Shown here piece after piece: positions 56,247 through 64,000 of a stretch of 64,000 bases of DNA (the first letter of the stretch is position 1; each line of letters starts with the position of its first letter). The stretch covers positions 1 through 64,000 of the forward strand of contig NZ_VTSX01000007.1 in assembly GCF_008329705.1 (NCBI RefSeq), in the 5' to 3' direction. The notes beneath the pieces are model-generated. The model made no database searches, was not told where the DNA came from, and saw nothing but the letters and a program-made list of their open reading frames with translations. The translations under genes were made by a program, and so were the position numbers. Source of the stretch: Chryseobacterium sp. SN22. Its GTDB lineage: Bacteria; Bacteroidota; Bacteroidia; Flavobacteriales; Weeksellaceae.

Positions 56247-59200
56247 TTAATCTCTGTTTTTAATCAAAATCCATCCGGAAAGGGAGACCGGCAATTGGGT
56301 ATCCGGCTCGGTCCATTTCAGGATGTACCAGTAAGTTCCGGTAGGCAGGGTCCTGCCACCGGATTTTCCGTCCCAGGTGTAGTTGTTATTTGAAGATTTA
56401 TGAACGGAGGCACCGTAACGGTCTGAAATTTCAATAGAGACATTCTGTTTTATCCTTAAATCCGAATAATTCAGGAGGTCATTAATCCCGTCGCCGTTTG
56501 GTGTAATGGCATTGATGAGATTCAGAACCAAAAATTCTTTAACGACCGGGGAGCATCCGTCTTTTCCTAAAACATAGGCGGTATGGATGCCTCTGGTAAG
56601 ACCGGTAAAAGCATTGGAAGCCTGGTAATCGATTCCGTTTAACGAATACTGATAGGGTGGAGTTCCGCCGGCTGCCTGTATGGTGGCAGTCGATCCCGTA
56701 ACATTGATGCTGGTAATACCCGGAGCCTGGGAAACCGTAACATTTACATACTGGCGGTAAGTACATCCATTGTAGCCGAGATCTACATAATAGCTTCCGG
56801 CGCCTGCCTGGATCGTCTGGGAAGTTGCCCCGGTGCTCCATGCATAGGAAGTGAATTCCGGTCCGGCATCCAGCAGTACTTTTTCACTGGAGCAAATCAC
56901 ACGGTCTTTTAAAATGTCCGATTTTTTGGGTGTTTTTAAAGCAATGGTGAGCATTCCCGTATTGGCACATTCCGTTGCGCTGACAAACCGTAGGTAAAAT
57001 ATTTTCGGGGAAGTAATCGGCTGGTTAGGAGAAATGGTATTCGCCCCGTTCTGGGCATCTGCCAGGGTCGCATGGAAAGTTACCGTAACAGCAGGATTGG
57101 CGGTGAATGCATTTTTATAATCGTTCAGACTGATATTTTCGTAACCGTTAAGGTCGTTGTCACAAATTTCCGTATTAATAGTGGTAGAAATTAAGGCCGT
57201 CCGGTTTCCAATCTTAAAGGCGATCTGTCCGAATGCGGCAGGACAGGTTCCGCTGAGCGCATCCACCCTTACGTAAACCGTTGTGTTTGCCGTATAGGTC
57301 CAGTTGGCCGGTAAAGTATTGTTGTTCCCGGCAGTGGCATCTGCCTGGCTTGCATAATAACGCACGTTGAAATTCGCAGCATTAGTAACGATCTGAGGGG
57401 TGATGCCCTGAAGGTTTACGTTGATCATTCCATCGAAATTATCATCACACAGACTGGCGTTATAATTTGACGTATTGATATTCGGGGACGGAGTAATGTT
57501 TAAGGTGATCTGAGCAGTCTTTGAGCATCCTGCAGGTGACGTTACATTGGCATAGATAATCCCTGAAGGTCCTGAATAAGTTGCCGGGTTGGTAATCTGC
57601 CCCGTCAGGTTGGAATTGGTAAAATAAGTTACCGTTACTCCCGGATCGGAAGAAACATTGGCGGAAGTAAGGTTAAAAGTTCCATTTCCGTTTGTGTCCG
57701 CACACGAGGCTAAAGAAACGTTAGTCACATTAGGTAAAGAATTTACCGTCAAAGTAATCTGCGCGGTTTTTGAACATCCTGCCGGTGAAGTTACATTGGC
57801 ATAAACAATTCCCGAAGGTCCCGAATAGGTCGCCGGATTGGTAATCTGTCCGGTTAAGTTTGAATTGGTAAAATAAGTAACCGTTATTCCCGGATCGGAG
57901 GAAACATTGGCGGAAGTAAGATTAAAAGTCCCATTTCCGTTTGCTCCGGCACAGACCGTCAAAGAACCGTTGGTTACATTTGGCAAAGGATTTACTGTTA
58001 AAGTAATCTGCGCGGTTTTTGAGCATCCTGCCGATGAGGTAACATTGGCATAAACAATTCCGGAAGGTCCTGAGTAAGTAGCCGGATTGGTAATCTGCCC
58101 GGTTAAGTTTGAATTGGAAAAATAAGTAATGGTTACTCCCGGATCGGAAGAAATATTGGCTGAGGTCAGGTTAAATGTCCCGTTACCATTAGTTCCTGCG
58201 CAGGCCGTTAATGAAGTATTATTTACTGCCGGTGAAGGAGTGAGCGATAAAACGATCTGAGCTGTTTTTGAACATCCGTACGGAGAAGTTACATTGGCAT
58301 AAATGGTTCCTGCCGGTCCGGTATAAGCAGCCGGATTGGCAATCGGCGTTCCCGTTAAAGCCGGATTGGTAAAATAGGTAACCGTTGTTCCGGGGTCGGA
58401 AGAAACATTTACCGAACTGAGATTAAAGGTTCCGTTTCCGTTTGCATCTGCACAGGAGGCCAGCGTACCGTTGTTAACCTGTAGAACATTGGTGTTGATA
58501 ATGATCTTAAAATATTCAAAATCAAAAGGATTTCCATTGCCCTGAATATAATAGATAAATGTATCGGTGATGTTTGCAGCCGCCGGGTTCGGCGTGTAAG
58601 TGATTTGCCCCGTTGCCGGGTTCACCATTATGGTTCCTGACGCAGGCGGTGAAATAATGCTGGTAAGGGATGGGACAATCGTCTGCGTGGAGTTTGTAAA
58701 TGCAGGAGCAATTACTTTGGTATTACAAGTTCCGATGGTGTAGGTTGTCGTAGAGATCGGAGGACACAAAGTATAATTATAAACGCTGGTTAACCGGGTT
58801 TCGCAGTTGTTTTTTGTAATCAGGCAGGTGTAATCCCCGGCTCCGTACAATTCCGGATTAATGGAGAAGGCGGTTGCTCCGGCAATCGGGGTTCCGTTCA
58901 GAAACCACTGGTAGCTGTCGTAATTGTTGTCTACCTGTAAGAGGATGCCTGCATAGCAGTCGCCGGTCTTGGTAATGGCCGGTACCGATGAAAATCCTGC
59001 AAAATATCCGCCGTAGCCCACCGCTCCGTTTCCGGCAGCAATCCCCGCCGTTACGGGAAGTGTGGAATTAACGGTAACATTTCCGGTTACGCCCTGAATA
59101 GAATAAGTTACCCAGCCCGGGTTTCCGGTTACGGCATAAGGTCCGCTTACCGCACCGACGGGACTTCCGTTGAAGGTAACATTGGCGCCGGTCTGAGTGA

Positions 59201-60341
59201 TGATATTTAATTTGGTATCAAAAGAATCACTGCCGATTTTATTGATAAATCCGATTTCGTTAATCTCTTTTGGCAGGAAACAGCTCAACGGCGGGATAAA
59301 ATTCATTCCGCCCGTGGCATAGACCGTACTGCCTGAAGTTCCTGCGAGGAGCTGATAAACATAAGCGTTATTGGTAGTGGAAATACTCATGTTGTAATGC
59401 CCGTTTCCCTGATTAATGTAATTGGTACCCTGTACAATATAATACTGTCCCGCATTTAAAGTAACATTTCCCAAGAGGTTTCCGTTGACGGTGAGCTTGG
59501 TGTTGTTTTCCGTAGCGATGACCAATGCTGCTTCCATTCCTGAATTGGCAGGTCCGTTGCCTTTAACCATTACAAAGTTTTTCCCCAGTCTTTCCACGGG
59601 AACCGCCTGGTCCATCAGAACATCCACATTGCTGTTGTTCTGTGTGGTATAGATGCTGTTAAAATTCCCGTTGGTAACGGAAATCGGCTTATTGGAAGTG
59701 ATTTTTGCTCCGACAAGACCGTTCAGGTTATTGGTGGATAAATTGCTTTGGGCTTCGATGATATAAGATTTACCCTTATTGATCGTGAAAGTTCTTGACA
59801 CAGCGGAAATACCGTCCGAGAAGACAACGCCAGGATTATATCCCGATAAGGTTACGGTGGTATTGTCTTCCGTGGCGACTACGCCGATGGTTGCATTTAC
59901 GTAAGGTTTTGCGGTGGTGTTCGGGGCTACGCCGACGAAGAAGTTTTTTCCGATGCCTGCCAGCCCTTTTGATGTAATGATTTCTGCCTGGTTGGTAACA
60001 GCAAATCGGAAATTGGCAAAGAATTTTTTATTTCCTTTTGCATGAAGCCCCATGGTGCGCTGGGTAAAAAGGTTTGATGGAGTAGAAGCAATCATGTAAC
60101 CGCTGGGAACCGTTACCCGAACGGGGTTGCCCTTGCTTACCTGGACCGTAGAGAAAACCGAATTGTTGTTGGAAATCTGTACCGGAAAAGGAACCGTTTC
60201 GTTGGTGGAAAGGTAAAGGTAGCATTCCGGACTTCCCTGAAGAGAGCTTGCCGACATCGGAGCAAACCAGTGTTCCGTATCCAATTGGGCATTAAAGATT
60301 AAGTAAAAAAAAGTGCAAAAGATTAGTAGAAATTTTTTCAT
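56247..60341 (-). CDS. Giant secreted protein 6, T9SS type B, four 83-aa repeats
   Basis: Start MKKFLLIFCTFFYLIFNAQ at 60341 (60347 also possible). The 1364-residue protein is the closest relative of gene 5, with the same order: IgGFc-like region (LDTEHWFAPM, ATEDNTTVTLSGY, DQAVPVERLGKNFVMVKG), Ig-like domain (YQWFLNGTPIAGATA), cadherin-like domain, four 83-residue repeats (57485-58490), two CDDNFDG/CDNDLNG-type domains, LDAGPEFTSYAWSTGATSQ and CHU_C from ITPNGDGINDLLNYSDL. It is the first transcribed of the array and has the best promoter. Export to the surface by the type IX system is supported by the C-terminus; its binding partner is not known. Confidence 0.87.
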   Translation of the reverse strand: MKKFLLIFCTFFYLIFNAQLDTEHWFAPMSASSLQGSPECYLYLSTNETVPFPVQISNNNSVFSTVQVSKGNPVRVTVPSGYMIASTPSNLFTQRTMGLHAKGNKKFFANFRFAVTNQAEIITSKGLAGIGKNFFVGVAPNTTAKPYVNATIGVVATEDNTTVTLSGYNPGVVFSDGISAVSRTFTINKGKSYIIEAQSNLSTNNLNGLVGAKITSNKPISVTNGNFNSIYTTQNNSNVDVLMDQAVPVERLGKNFVMVKGNGPANSGMEAALVIATENNTKLTVNGNLLGNVTLNAGQYYIVQGTNYINQGNGHYNMSISTTNNAYVYQLLAGTSGSTVYATGGMNFIPPLSCFLPKEINEIGFINKIGSDSFDTKLNIITQTGANVTFNGSPVGAVSGPYAVTGNPGWVTYSIQGVTGNVTVNSTLPVTAGIAAGNGAVGYGGYFAGFSSVPAITKTGDCYAGILLQVDNNYDSYQWFLNGTPIAGATAFSINPELYGAGDYTCLITKNNCETRLTSVYNYTLCPPISTTTYTIGTCNTKVIAPAFTNSTQTIVPSLTSIISPPASGTIMVNPATGQITYTPNPAAANITDTFIYYIQGNGNPFDFEYFKIIINTNVLQVNNGTLASCADANGNGTFNLSSVNVSSDPGTTVTYFTNPALTGTPIANPAAYTGPAGTIYANVTSPYGCSKTAQIVLSLTPSPAVNNTSLTACAGTNGNGTFNLTSANISSDPGVTITYFSNSNLTGQITNPATYSGPSGIVYANVTSSAGCSKTAQITLTVNPLPNVTNGSLTVCAGANGNGTFNLTSANVSSDPGITVTYFTNSNLTGQITNPATYSGPSGIVYANVTSPAGCSKTAQITLTVNSLPNVTNVSLASCADTNGNGTFNLTSANVSSDPGVTVTYFTNSNLTGQITNPATYSGPSGIIYANVTSPAGCSKTAQITLNITPSPNINTSNYNASLCDDNFDGMINVNLQGITPQIVTNAANFNVRYYASQADATAGNNNTLPANWTYTANTTVYVRVDALSGTCPAAFGQIAFKIGNRTALISTTINTEICDNDLNGYENISLNDYKNAFTANPAVTVTFHATLADAQNGANTISPNQPITSPKIFYLRFVSATECANTGMLTIALKTPKKSDILKDRVICSSEKVLLDAGPEFTSYAWSTGATSQTIQAGAGSYYVDLGYNGCTYRQYVNVTVSQAPGITSINVTGSTATIQAAGGTPPYQYSLNGIDYQASNAFTGLTRGIHTAYVLGKDGCSPVVKEFLVLNLINAITPNGDGINDLLNYSDLRIKQNVSIEISDRYGASVHKSSNNNYTWDGKSGGRTLPTGTYWYILKWTEPDTQLPVSLSGWILIKNRD
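57485..58490 (-). repeat. Four tandem 249-base coding repeats in array gene 6
   Basis: Same unit as in gene 5 (C-A-x-x-x-G-N-G-T-F-N-L ... GCSKTAQI). The number of units is also four, and the first two units in translation order share long stretches of near-identical DNA with gene 5. Confidence 0.85.
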
Positions 60342-60360
60342 TTTCAATAATAAAGGGCTG

Positions 60361-60390
60361 CAAATTTAAGCATTAATAATGGGCTTTCAA
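60361..60390 (-). promoter_or_regulatory. Promoter of array gene 6
   Basis: The complement has TTG (60388-60390), a 19-base spacer and TAAATTTG (60361-60368), a good match to the Bacteroidetes promoter, 19 bases before the ATG at 60341. Confidence 0.6.
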
Positions 60391-60487
60391 CTGAAATTTT
60401 CCTTCAGAATATGTTAATTCATGAAATTGTTAAATATTTAATAATCTGTTAATATTCCGCTGATCTGATAATTCAAAGCACAAAAAA

Positions 60488-60511
60488 ATCCCGGTGATTT
60501 ATCACCGGGAT
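60488..60511 (-). terminator. Terminator of tsf
   Basis: ATCCCGGTGAT / ATCACCGGGAT stem with a very short loop; the A-run at 60482-60488 gives T on the minus strand. Confidence 0.88.
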
Positions 60512-60534
60512 CCGTATCTTAAATCTGAAAAAGA

Positions 60535-61359
60535 TTATAAGCTTACTCTTACAAATCCTGTTACTTTAAGGTCTCCGTTTACAGATTTTACATAGTCGGC
60601 AACAGACATGCTGCTGTCTTTAATGAAATCCTGGTGTACCAAAGTGTTGTCTTTGTAGAATCTCTGCATTTTACCTTTAAGGATGTTGTCGATAATGTTT
60701 GCAGGCTTGCCTTCTTCCGTAAGTTTATGTCTTTCGATTTCCAGTTCTTTGTCGATCGTAGCCTGGGAAACAGCGTTCTCATCAAGAGCGATCGGGTTCA
60801 TTGCAGCTACCTGCATAGAAACCGCTTTAGCCGCTTCGCTTGCTCCTTCTACGTTTGCAGAAAGCGCAGTAATGGAAGCGATTTTGTTTCCTGCGTGGAT
60901 GTAAGCTCCTAAGAAAGGACCTTCGATTCTTTCGAATGCACCGATCTCGATTTTCTCACCGATAACTCCGGTCTGCTCAATTAATTTTTCAGCAACCGTA
61001 AGCCCGTGGAAATCGGTAGCCAGTAATTCTTCTTTTGTCGCTGCGAAGATTGCCATTTCGGCCAATTCGTAAGCCAACTCGATGAACGCTTCGTTTTTAG
61101 CAACGAAATCAGTCTCACAGTTCAGAGAGATTACAACCCCTAAAGTGCTGTCTTCGTTTACTCTGGCGATTACCGCTCCTTCAGAAGACTCTCTGTCTGC
61201 TCTGTTAGCCGCAACTTTCTGTCCTTTTTTTCTAAGGATGTCTACTGCTTTTTCGAAATCTCCTTCAGCTTCTACTAAAGCTTTTTTGCAGTCCATCATA
61301 CCTGCACCTGTTTGGTTTCTCAATTTTGCTACGTCTGCAGCAGCTGGTGTATAAGACAT
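60535..61359 (-). CDS. tsf: Translation elongation factor Ts
   Basis: EF-Ts exchanges GDP for GTP on EF-Tu. The 274-residue protein has VAKLRNQTGAGMMDCKKALVEAEGD at the start (in parts: VAKLRNQTGAGMMDCKKAL), the TDFVAKNEAF motif that contacts EF-Tu, and an HAGNKIASITAL core domain. It is normally the gene after rpsB, but here it is on the opposite strand, 25.6 kb away, with its own promoter and terminator. Confidence 0.97.
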   Translation of the reverse strand: MSYTPAAADVAKLRNQTGAGMMDCKKALVEAEGDFEKAVDILRKKGQKVAANRADRESSEGAVIARVNEDSTLGVVISLNCETDFVAKNEAFIELAYELAEMAIFAATKEELLATDFHGLTVAEKLIEQTGVIGEKIEIGAFERIEGPFLGAYIHAGNKIASITALSANVEGASEAAKAVSMQVAAMNPIALDENAVSQATIDKELEIERHKLTEEGKPANIIDNILKGKMQRFYKDNTLVHQDFIKDSSMSVADYVKSVNGDLKVTGFVRVSL

Positions 61360-61421
61360 AATATCTATTATTTTTTTATTTAAGGTTTAGTATTAATTTT
61401 TAGCTTAATTTTAAAGCGATG

Positions 61422-61429
61422 CAAAGATA
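61422..61429 (-). promoter_or_regulatory. -7 box of tsf
   Basis: The complement reads TATCTTTG, about 63 bases before the tsf ATG. The -33 region has TTAG only. Having its own promoter fits with tsf being separated from rpsB. Confidence 0.5.
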
Positions 61430-61504
61430 ATGATTTTAATGATAAACTAAAAAATGACTTTTTGCGTTATTTGTATATTTAATAAAATTTTAAATGTTTA
61501 CTTA

Positions 61505-62212
61505 ATGAAAAAAATATTTCTCCTCATATTTCTATGCATTTTCACCCTTGGTTTTTCTCAAAAAAAGAAAAAAGCGAAATCCAAAGCCATCGTAGAAAAG
61601 GAAACGGCCATCATTTATACGGAAAATGATGCGGAAACAACGGCTGAAGCGAGGGTAGTGGCCGGCTTCCTGAAACAGAACCCCGGACATGCCAAAAGCG
61701 ATTATTTTAAAAAGAAGCTCATCCAGATGATTATGGCCAACAATTCCCCGGAAGCCAAGCCAACAATTAAAGCTGTAAGTGAAGACAAGATCCGGCAGAT
61801 GGTGCTGGATAATAACAAACTGAACAATGCCAAGACCATCGCCGCTGCCGGTACAGGTTCTGCAAACACCGAGAGAACCGTGAATTATGCCAGTGCTGCC
61901 GGTGCCGGCAAAAAATCTTCCGGAGCCAGCGAGCAGAATAAAAAGACGGCCGCCATGCTTACTCATCTTTTTAATAACGACCCGATGGATAAGGAAGCCT
62001 ACATTAACATCAAGAACCGTTCTAAATGCCGGCTGATCGTAAAAATAAACGGAAAAAAGTATTATAACCTGGATGTCCCGGCCAACGGGCAGAATTTCCT
62101 GCTGGTTGAAAAAGGAGAGTATGTTCTGACTACCATGGTCTGCGATGCCAAGTATTCTTCCCTGAAGAAGATCAATAAGGATATTGAGATTGAGCTGAAC
62201 TTGAGTGAATAG
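61505..62212 (+). CDS. Secreted protein, NxSxC family, copy 4
   Basis: Start ATG 61505 (MKKIFLLIFLCIFTLGFSQ) gives a signal peptide; the reading from 61454 adds 17 unlikely residues. The 235-residue protein has a very basic segment after the signal, a middle helical part, and the family C-terminal domain with NRSKCRLIVKINGKKYYNL, DVPANGQNFLLVEKGEYVL and MVCDAKYSSLKK. This is closest to copy 2 (35849) in the last 60 residues. It is in the opposite orientation to copies 1-3 and lies just beyond tsf, so the family brackets the rpsB-tsf gap. Confidence 0.7.
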   Translation: MKKIFLLIFLCIFTLGFSQKKKKAKSKAIVEKETAIIYTENDAETTAEARVVAGFLKQNPGHAKSDYFKKKLIQMIMANNSPEAKPTIKAVSEDKIRQMVLDNNKLNNAKTIAAAGTGSANTERTVNYASAAGAGKKSSGASEQNKKTAAMLTHLFNNDPMDKEAYINIKNRSKCRLIVKINGKKYYNLDVPANGQNFLLVEKGEYVLTTMVCDAKYSSLKKINKDIEIELNLSE

Positions 62213-62229
62213 AAGTAGAATAGAAACTG

Positions 62230-62264
62230 AAAACCCGGTTAAGATTTCCTTAACCGGGTTTTAT
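62230..62264. terminator. Bidirectional terminator between copy 4 and accA
   Basis: AAAACCCGGTTAAG / CTTAACCGGGTTTT stem with 5-base loop and flanking A/T-runs between two convergent genes. Confidence 0.9.
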
Positions 62265-62265
62265 T

Positions 62266-63222
62266 TTATCCTTTAAATTGCCCCATGGCAATAAATTTGT
62301 CCTGTCTCTGGGTTTCCAGCTCTTTTCCTGTGAATTTTGAAAAGGCTTTGATATTTTGTAAGATCGAGCTTTTCAGGTTCAGGTAAGTGGTCTGGGGATC
62401 GTAGTGTGCTCCGCCCAACGGTTCCTCCACGATGCCATCAATGAATTTTTCTCTTAAGGCATCTTTCGGGGTAAGGTTCAGGGCGTTGGCCGCATCTTCC
62501 TTGTGGTCCCAGTTTCTCCAGAGGATGGAAGAGCAGCTTTCCGGTGCAATGACCGTATACCAGGTGTTCTCCAGCATGTATACCTTGTTTCCGACACCGA
62601 TGCCTAATGCACCGCCGCTGGCCCCTTCACCGATAATGTAAGTGAAAATAGGCGTTTTCAACATGGTCATTTCAAAAATATTTCTGGCGATGGCCTCTCC
62701 CTGGCCTCTTTCTTCTGCTTCAAGTCCCGGATAAGCTCCCGGTGTGTCCACCAACGTGACTACAGGAACTCTGAATTTTTCAGCAAGCTTCATCAGACGT
62801 AATGCTTTACGGTATCCTTCAGGATTCGGCATTCCGAATCTGCGGTGCTGTCTTTCTTTGGTGGTTCTCCCTTTTTGGGTACCGATGATCATTACTTTCT
62901 GGCCGTCAAGCGTGGCCAAACCTCCGATCATAGCAGGATCATCTGCGAAATTCCGGTCGCCGTGAAGTTCCAGGAAGCTTCCTTTATCCACCATTCCGTT
63001 AATATAGTCCAAAGTGTAAGGACGATCCGGATGGCGGGAAAGCTGTACTCTCTGCCAAGGGGTAAGATTTCCATAGATCTCTTTTTTCTTTTCTATGATT
63101 TTATCCTCGATCTGGCTGCATGCTAATTTTACATCAACACCACTTTCTTCTCCTACTAAAGAACAGGTTTGGTACTGGTCCATTAATTCTTTTATAGGAA
63201 GTTCGAAACTTAAATATTCCAT
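62266..63222 (-). CDS. accA: Acetyl-CoA carboxylase carboxyltransferase subunit alpha
   Basis: AccA, with AccD, transfers the carboxyl group from biotin to acetyl-CoA to form malonyl-CoA, the first step of fatty-acid synthesis. The 318-residue protein has [33 protein letters not shown] (in two parts), the [11 protein letters not shown] motif, [12 protein letters not shown] and [11 protein letters not shown], all typical of the alpha subunit. The length is normal. It lies 47 bases downstream of gltX on the same strand. Confidence 0.97.
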   Translation of the reverse strand: MEYLSFELPIKELMDQYQTCSLVGEESGVDVKLACSQIEDKIIEKKKEIYGNLTPWQRVQLSRHPDRPYTLDYINGMVDKGSFLELHGDRNFADDPAMIGGLATLDGQKVMIIGTQKGRTTKERQHRRFGMPNPEGYRKALRLMKLAEKFRVPVVTLVDTPGAYPGLEAEERGQGEAIARNIFEMTMLKTPIFTYIIGEGASGGALGIGVGNKVYMLENTWYTVIAPESCSSILWRNWDHKEDAANALNLTPKDALREKFIDGIVEEPLGGAHYDPQTTYLNLKSSILQNIKAFSKFTGKELETQRQDKFIAMGQFKG

Positions 63223-63269
63223 TCTTGAAGTAAATTAAATCTTTCAAATGTATGAAAAATTATCAAAAT

Positions 63270-64000
63270 CTATTTAAAATTATTCACGGCATTGTTTATA
63301 CGGGCGGTAGTTTCCTCTTTTCCAAGAAGTTCCATGATGTCCGGGACATCCGGGCCCTTCAGTTCGCCTACCAGGGATAGTCTCAGCGGCATCATTACTT
63401 TACCCATTCCCAATCCTTTGTTTTCCGCAAAATCATGAACCGCCTGCTTTAGGTTTTCAGCGCTGAATTCCACTGTTTCCAGTTGTTTGGCAAGCTCCTG
63501 TAACAGTCCGGAAGTTTCATCATTCCACGCTTTTTTTGCTGCCTTTTCATCGTAGGATCCGGGTGCTTCAAAGAAAAACTTCCCGTTTTCATAAATATCT
63601 TTCGGAAAAGTGGCCCTTTCTTTCATCAGGTGAATTACCTTCAGGAGTTTATCATCGGGAAGCGTCAGGTTTAAGTCTGAATCTTTTAAAATCTGAAGCA
63701 GCTCTTCATCCGATTTCTGCTGCATATACTGGTGGTTGAACCATTCCGCTTTTTCTTTGCTGAATCGGGCACCGGCTTTATGAACTTTATTTAAATCAAA
63801 TTCTTTGGCCATTTCGTCGAGCGATAAAATTTCCTTATCATCTGCAGGCGACCAGCCTAATAATGCTACCATGTTGATAAAGGCTTCAGGAAGATAGCCG
63901 CTTTCACGGTATCCTTTGGAAACATTTCCTGTGGCAGGATCCGTAAAGTTCAGCGGGAATACCGGAAACCCGAATTTATCGCCATCCCTTTTACTCAGTT
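63270..64000 (-). CDS. gltX: Glutamate-tRNA ligase (3' part, cut by window end)
   Basis: The frame continues without stop to the window end, so the gene starts beyond 64000. The visible 243 residues contain LSKRDGDK (complement of the last 40 bases), the KMSKS-type ATP motif of class I synthetases, then GYLPEAFINMVALLGWSPADDKE and the helical anticodon-binding C-terminal domain ending AVNNFK. The enzyme charges tRNA-Glu with glutamate. An internal ATG at 63872 is not the start. Confidence 0.92.
   Translation of the reverse strand, partial: LSKRDGDKFGFPVFPLNFTDPATGNVSKGYRESGYLPEAFINMVALLGWSPADDKEILSLDEMAKEFDLNKVHKAGARFSKEKAEWFNHQYMQQKSDEELLQILKDSDLNLTLPDDKLLKVIHLMKERATFPKDIYENGKFFFEAPGSYDEKAAKKAWNDETSGLLQELAKQLETVEFSAENLKQAVHDFAENKGLGMGKVMMPLRLSLVGELKGPDVPDIMELLGKEETTARINNAVNNFK

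Noticed and set aside
53185..58490. Regular repeats that might suggest a CRISPR or satellite array
   Set aside because: The units are 249 bases, keep an open frame and encode beta-rich protein repeats.
39295..60225. Many plus-strand open frames of 60-200 codons opposite the giant genes
   Set aside because: They are shadows of Thr/Gly/Asn-rich coding sequence on the minus strand; none shows a domain or start context.

Overview
The window looks like a chromosomal segment of a flavobacterium, most probably Chryseobacterium or a close relative. The evidence is Bacteroidetes-type promoters (TTTG, about 19 bases, TAnnTTTG), type IX secretion sorting domains of both type A and type B, the Bacteroidetes GlmU-family protein, GIN/DUF4252 proteins, KTSC and DUF4407 proteins, and a short double-glycine peptide of the kind common in Chryseobacterium. 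All family names come from reading the proteins; no database search was run.

Layout. 1-320: end of an rRNA operon (23S-5S spacer, 5S rRNA, terminator). 461-3550 (minus): a small surface-fibre-like locus with two paralogous structural-type proteins, a WxLIP/PapD-like chaperone, an usher-like barrel fragment and a third secreted protein; several of these genes are truncated or frameshifted, so the locus seems to be decaying. 3861-6365 (minus): an Omp85-like outer-membrane protein and an SDR oxidoreductase. 6541-6899: remnant of an alkaline phosphatase. 7002-10228 (minus): an operon of a beta-helix lipoprotein, a small membrane protein, a MazG-type pyrophosphohydrolase and aroA. 10409-11929 (plus): rpmE2 and a GlmU-family protein. 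11971-14066 (minus): an HExxH lipoprotein with a DUF6438-like partner. 14219-17660 (plus): an XRE regulator and an ECF sigma / anti-sigma / GIN-DUF4252 operon. 17873-21728: guaB, then a type IX-secreted M43-like metalloprotease flanked downstream by a decayed copy of the guaB 3' end. 21793-32905: KTSC, DUF4407, ruvC, a PadR operon, a serine hydrolase, a Dph6-like enzyme and the fused mutase IcmF. 33134-34953: rplM, rpsI and rpsB.

35-62 kb is the accessory centre of the window. It holds a double-glycine leader peptide, four members of a small secreted family (three on the minus strand at 35-38 kb, one on the plus strand at 61.5 kb), trmB, and a 21-kb tandem array of six giant paralogous secreted proteins (946-1367 aa) with type IX type B (CHU_C) C-termini. 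Each array gene has its own -7 box, and all junctions but one carry a hairpin terminator, so the genes look like independent units. The array lies between rpsB (plus) and tsf (minus), which are neighbours in most bacteria, so a translation operon has been split and partly inverted here. 62266-64000 holds accA and the 3' part of gltX.

Several frameshifts are explained by one missing A in a short A-tract (1259-1263, about 8724-8728, about 14231-14244). These may be assembly errors rather than biology. The multiple lesions in the fibre locus and in the phosphatase remnant look real. The most unusual content is the six-gene type B array with its bracketing small secreted family, and the WxLIP-like chaperone locus in a Gram-negative host.
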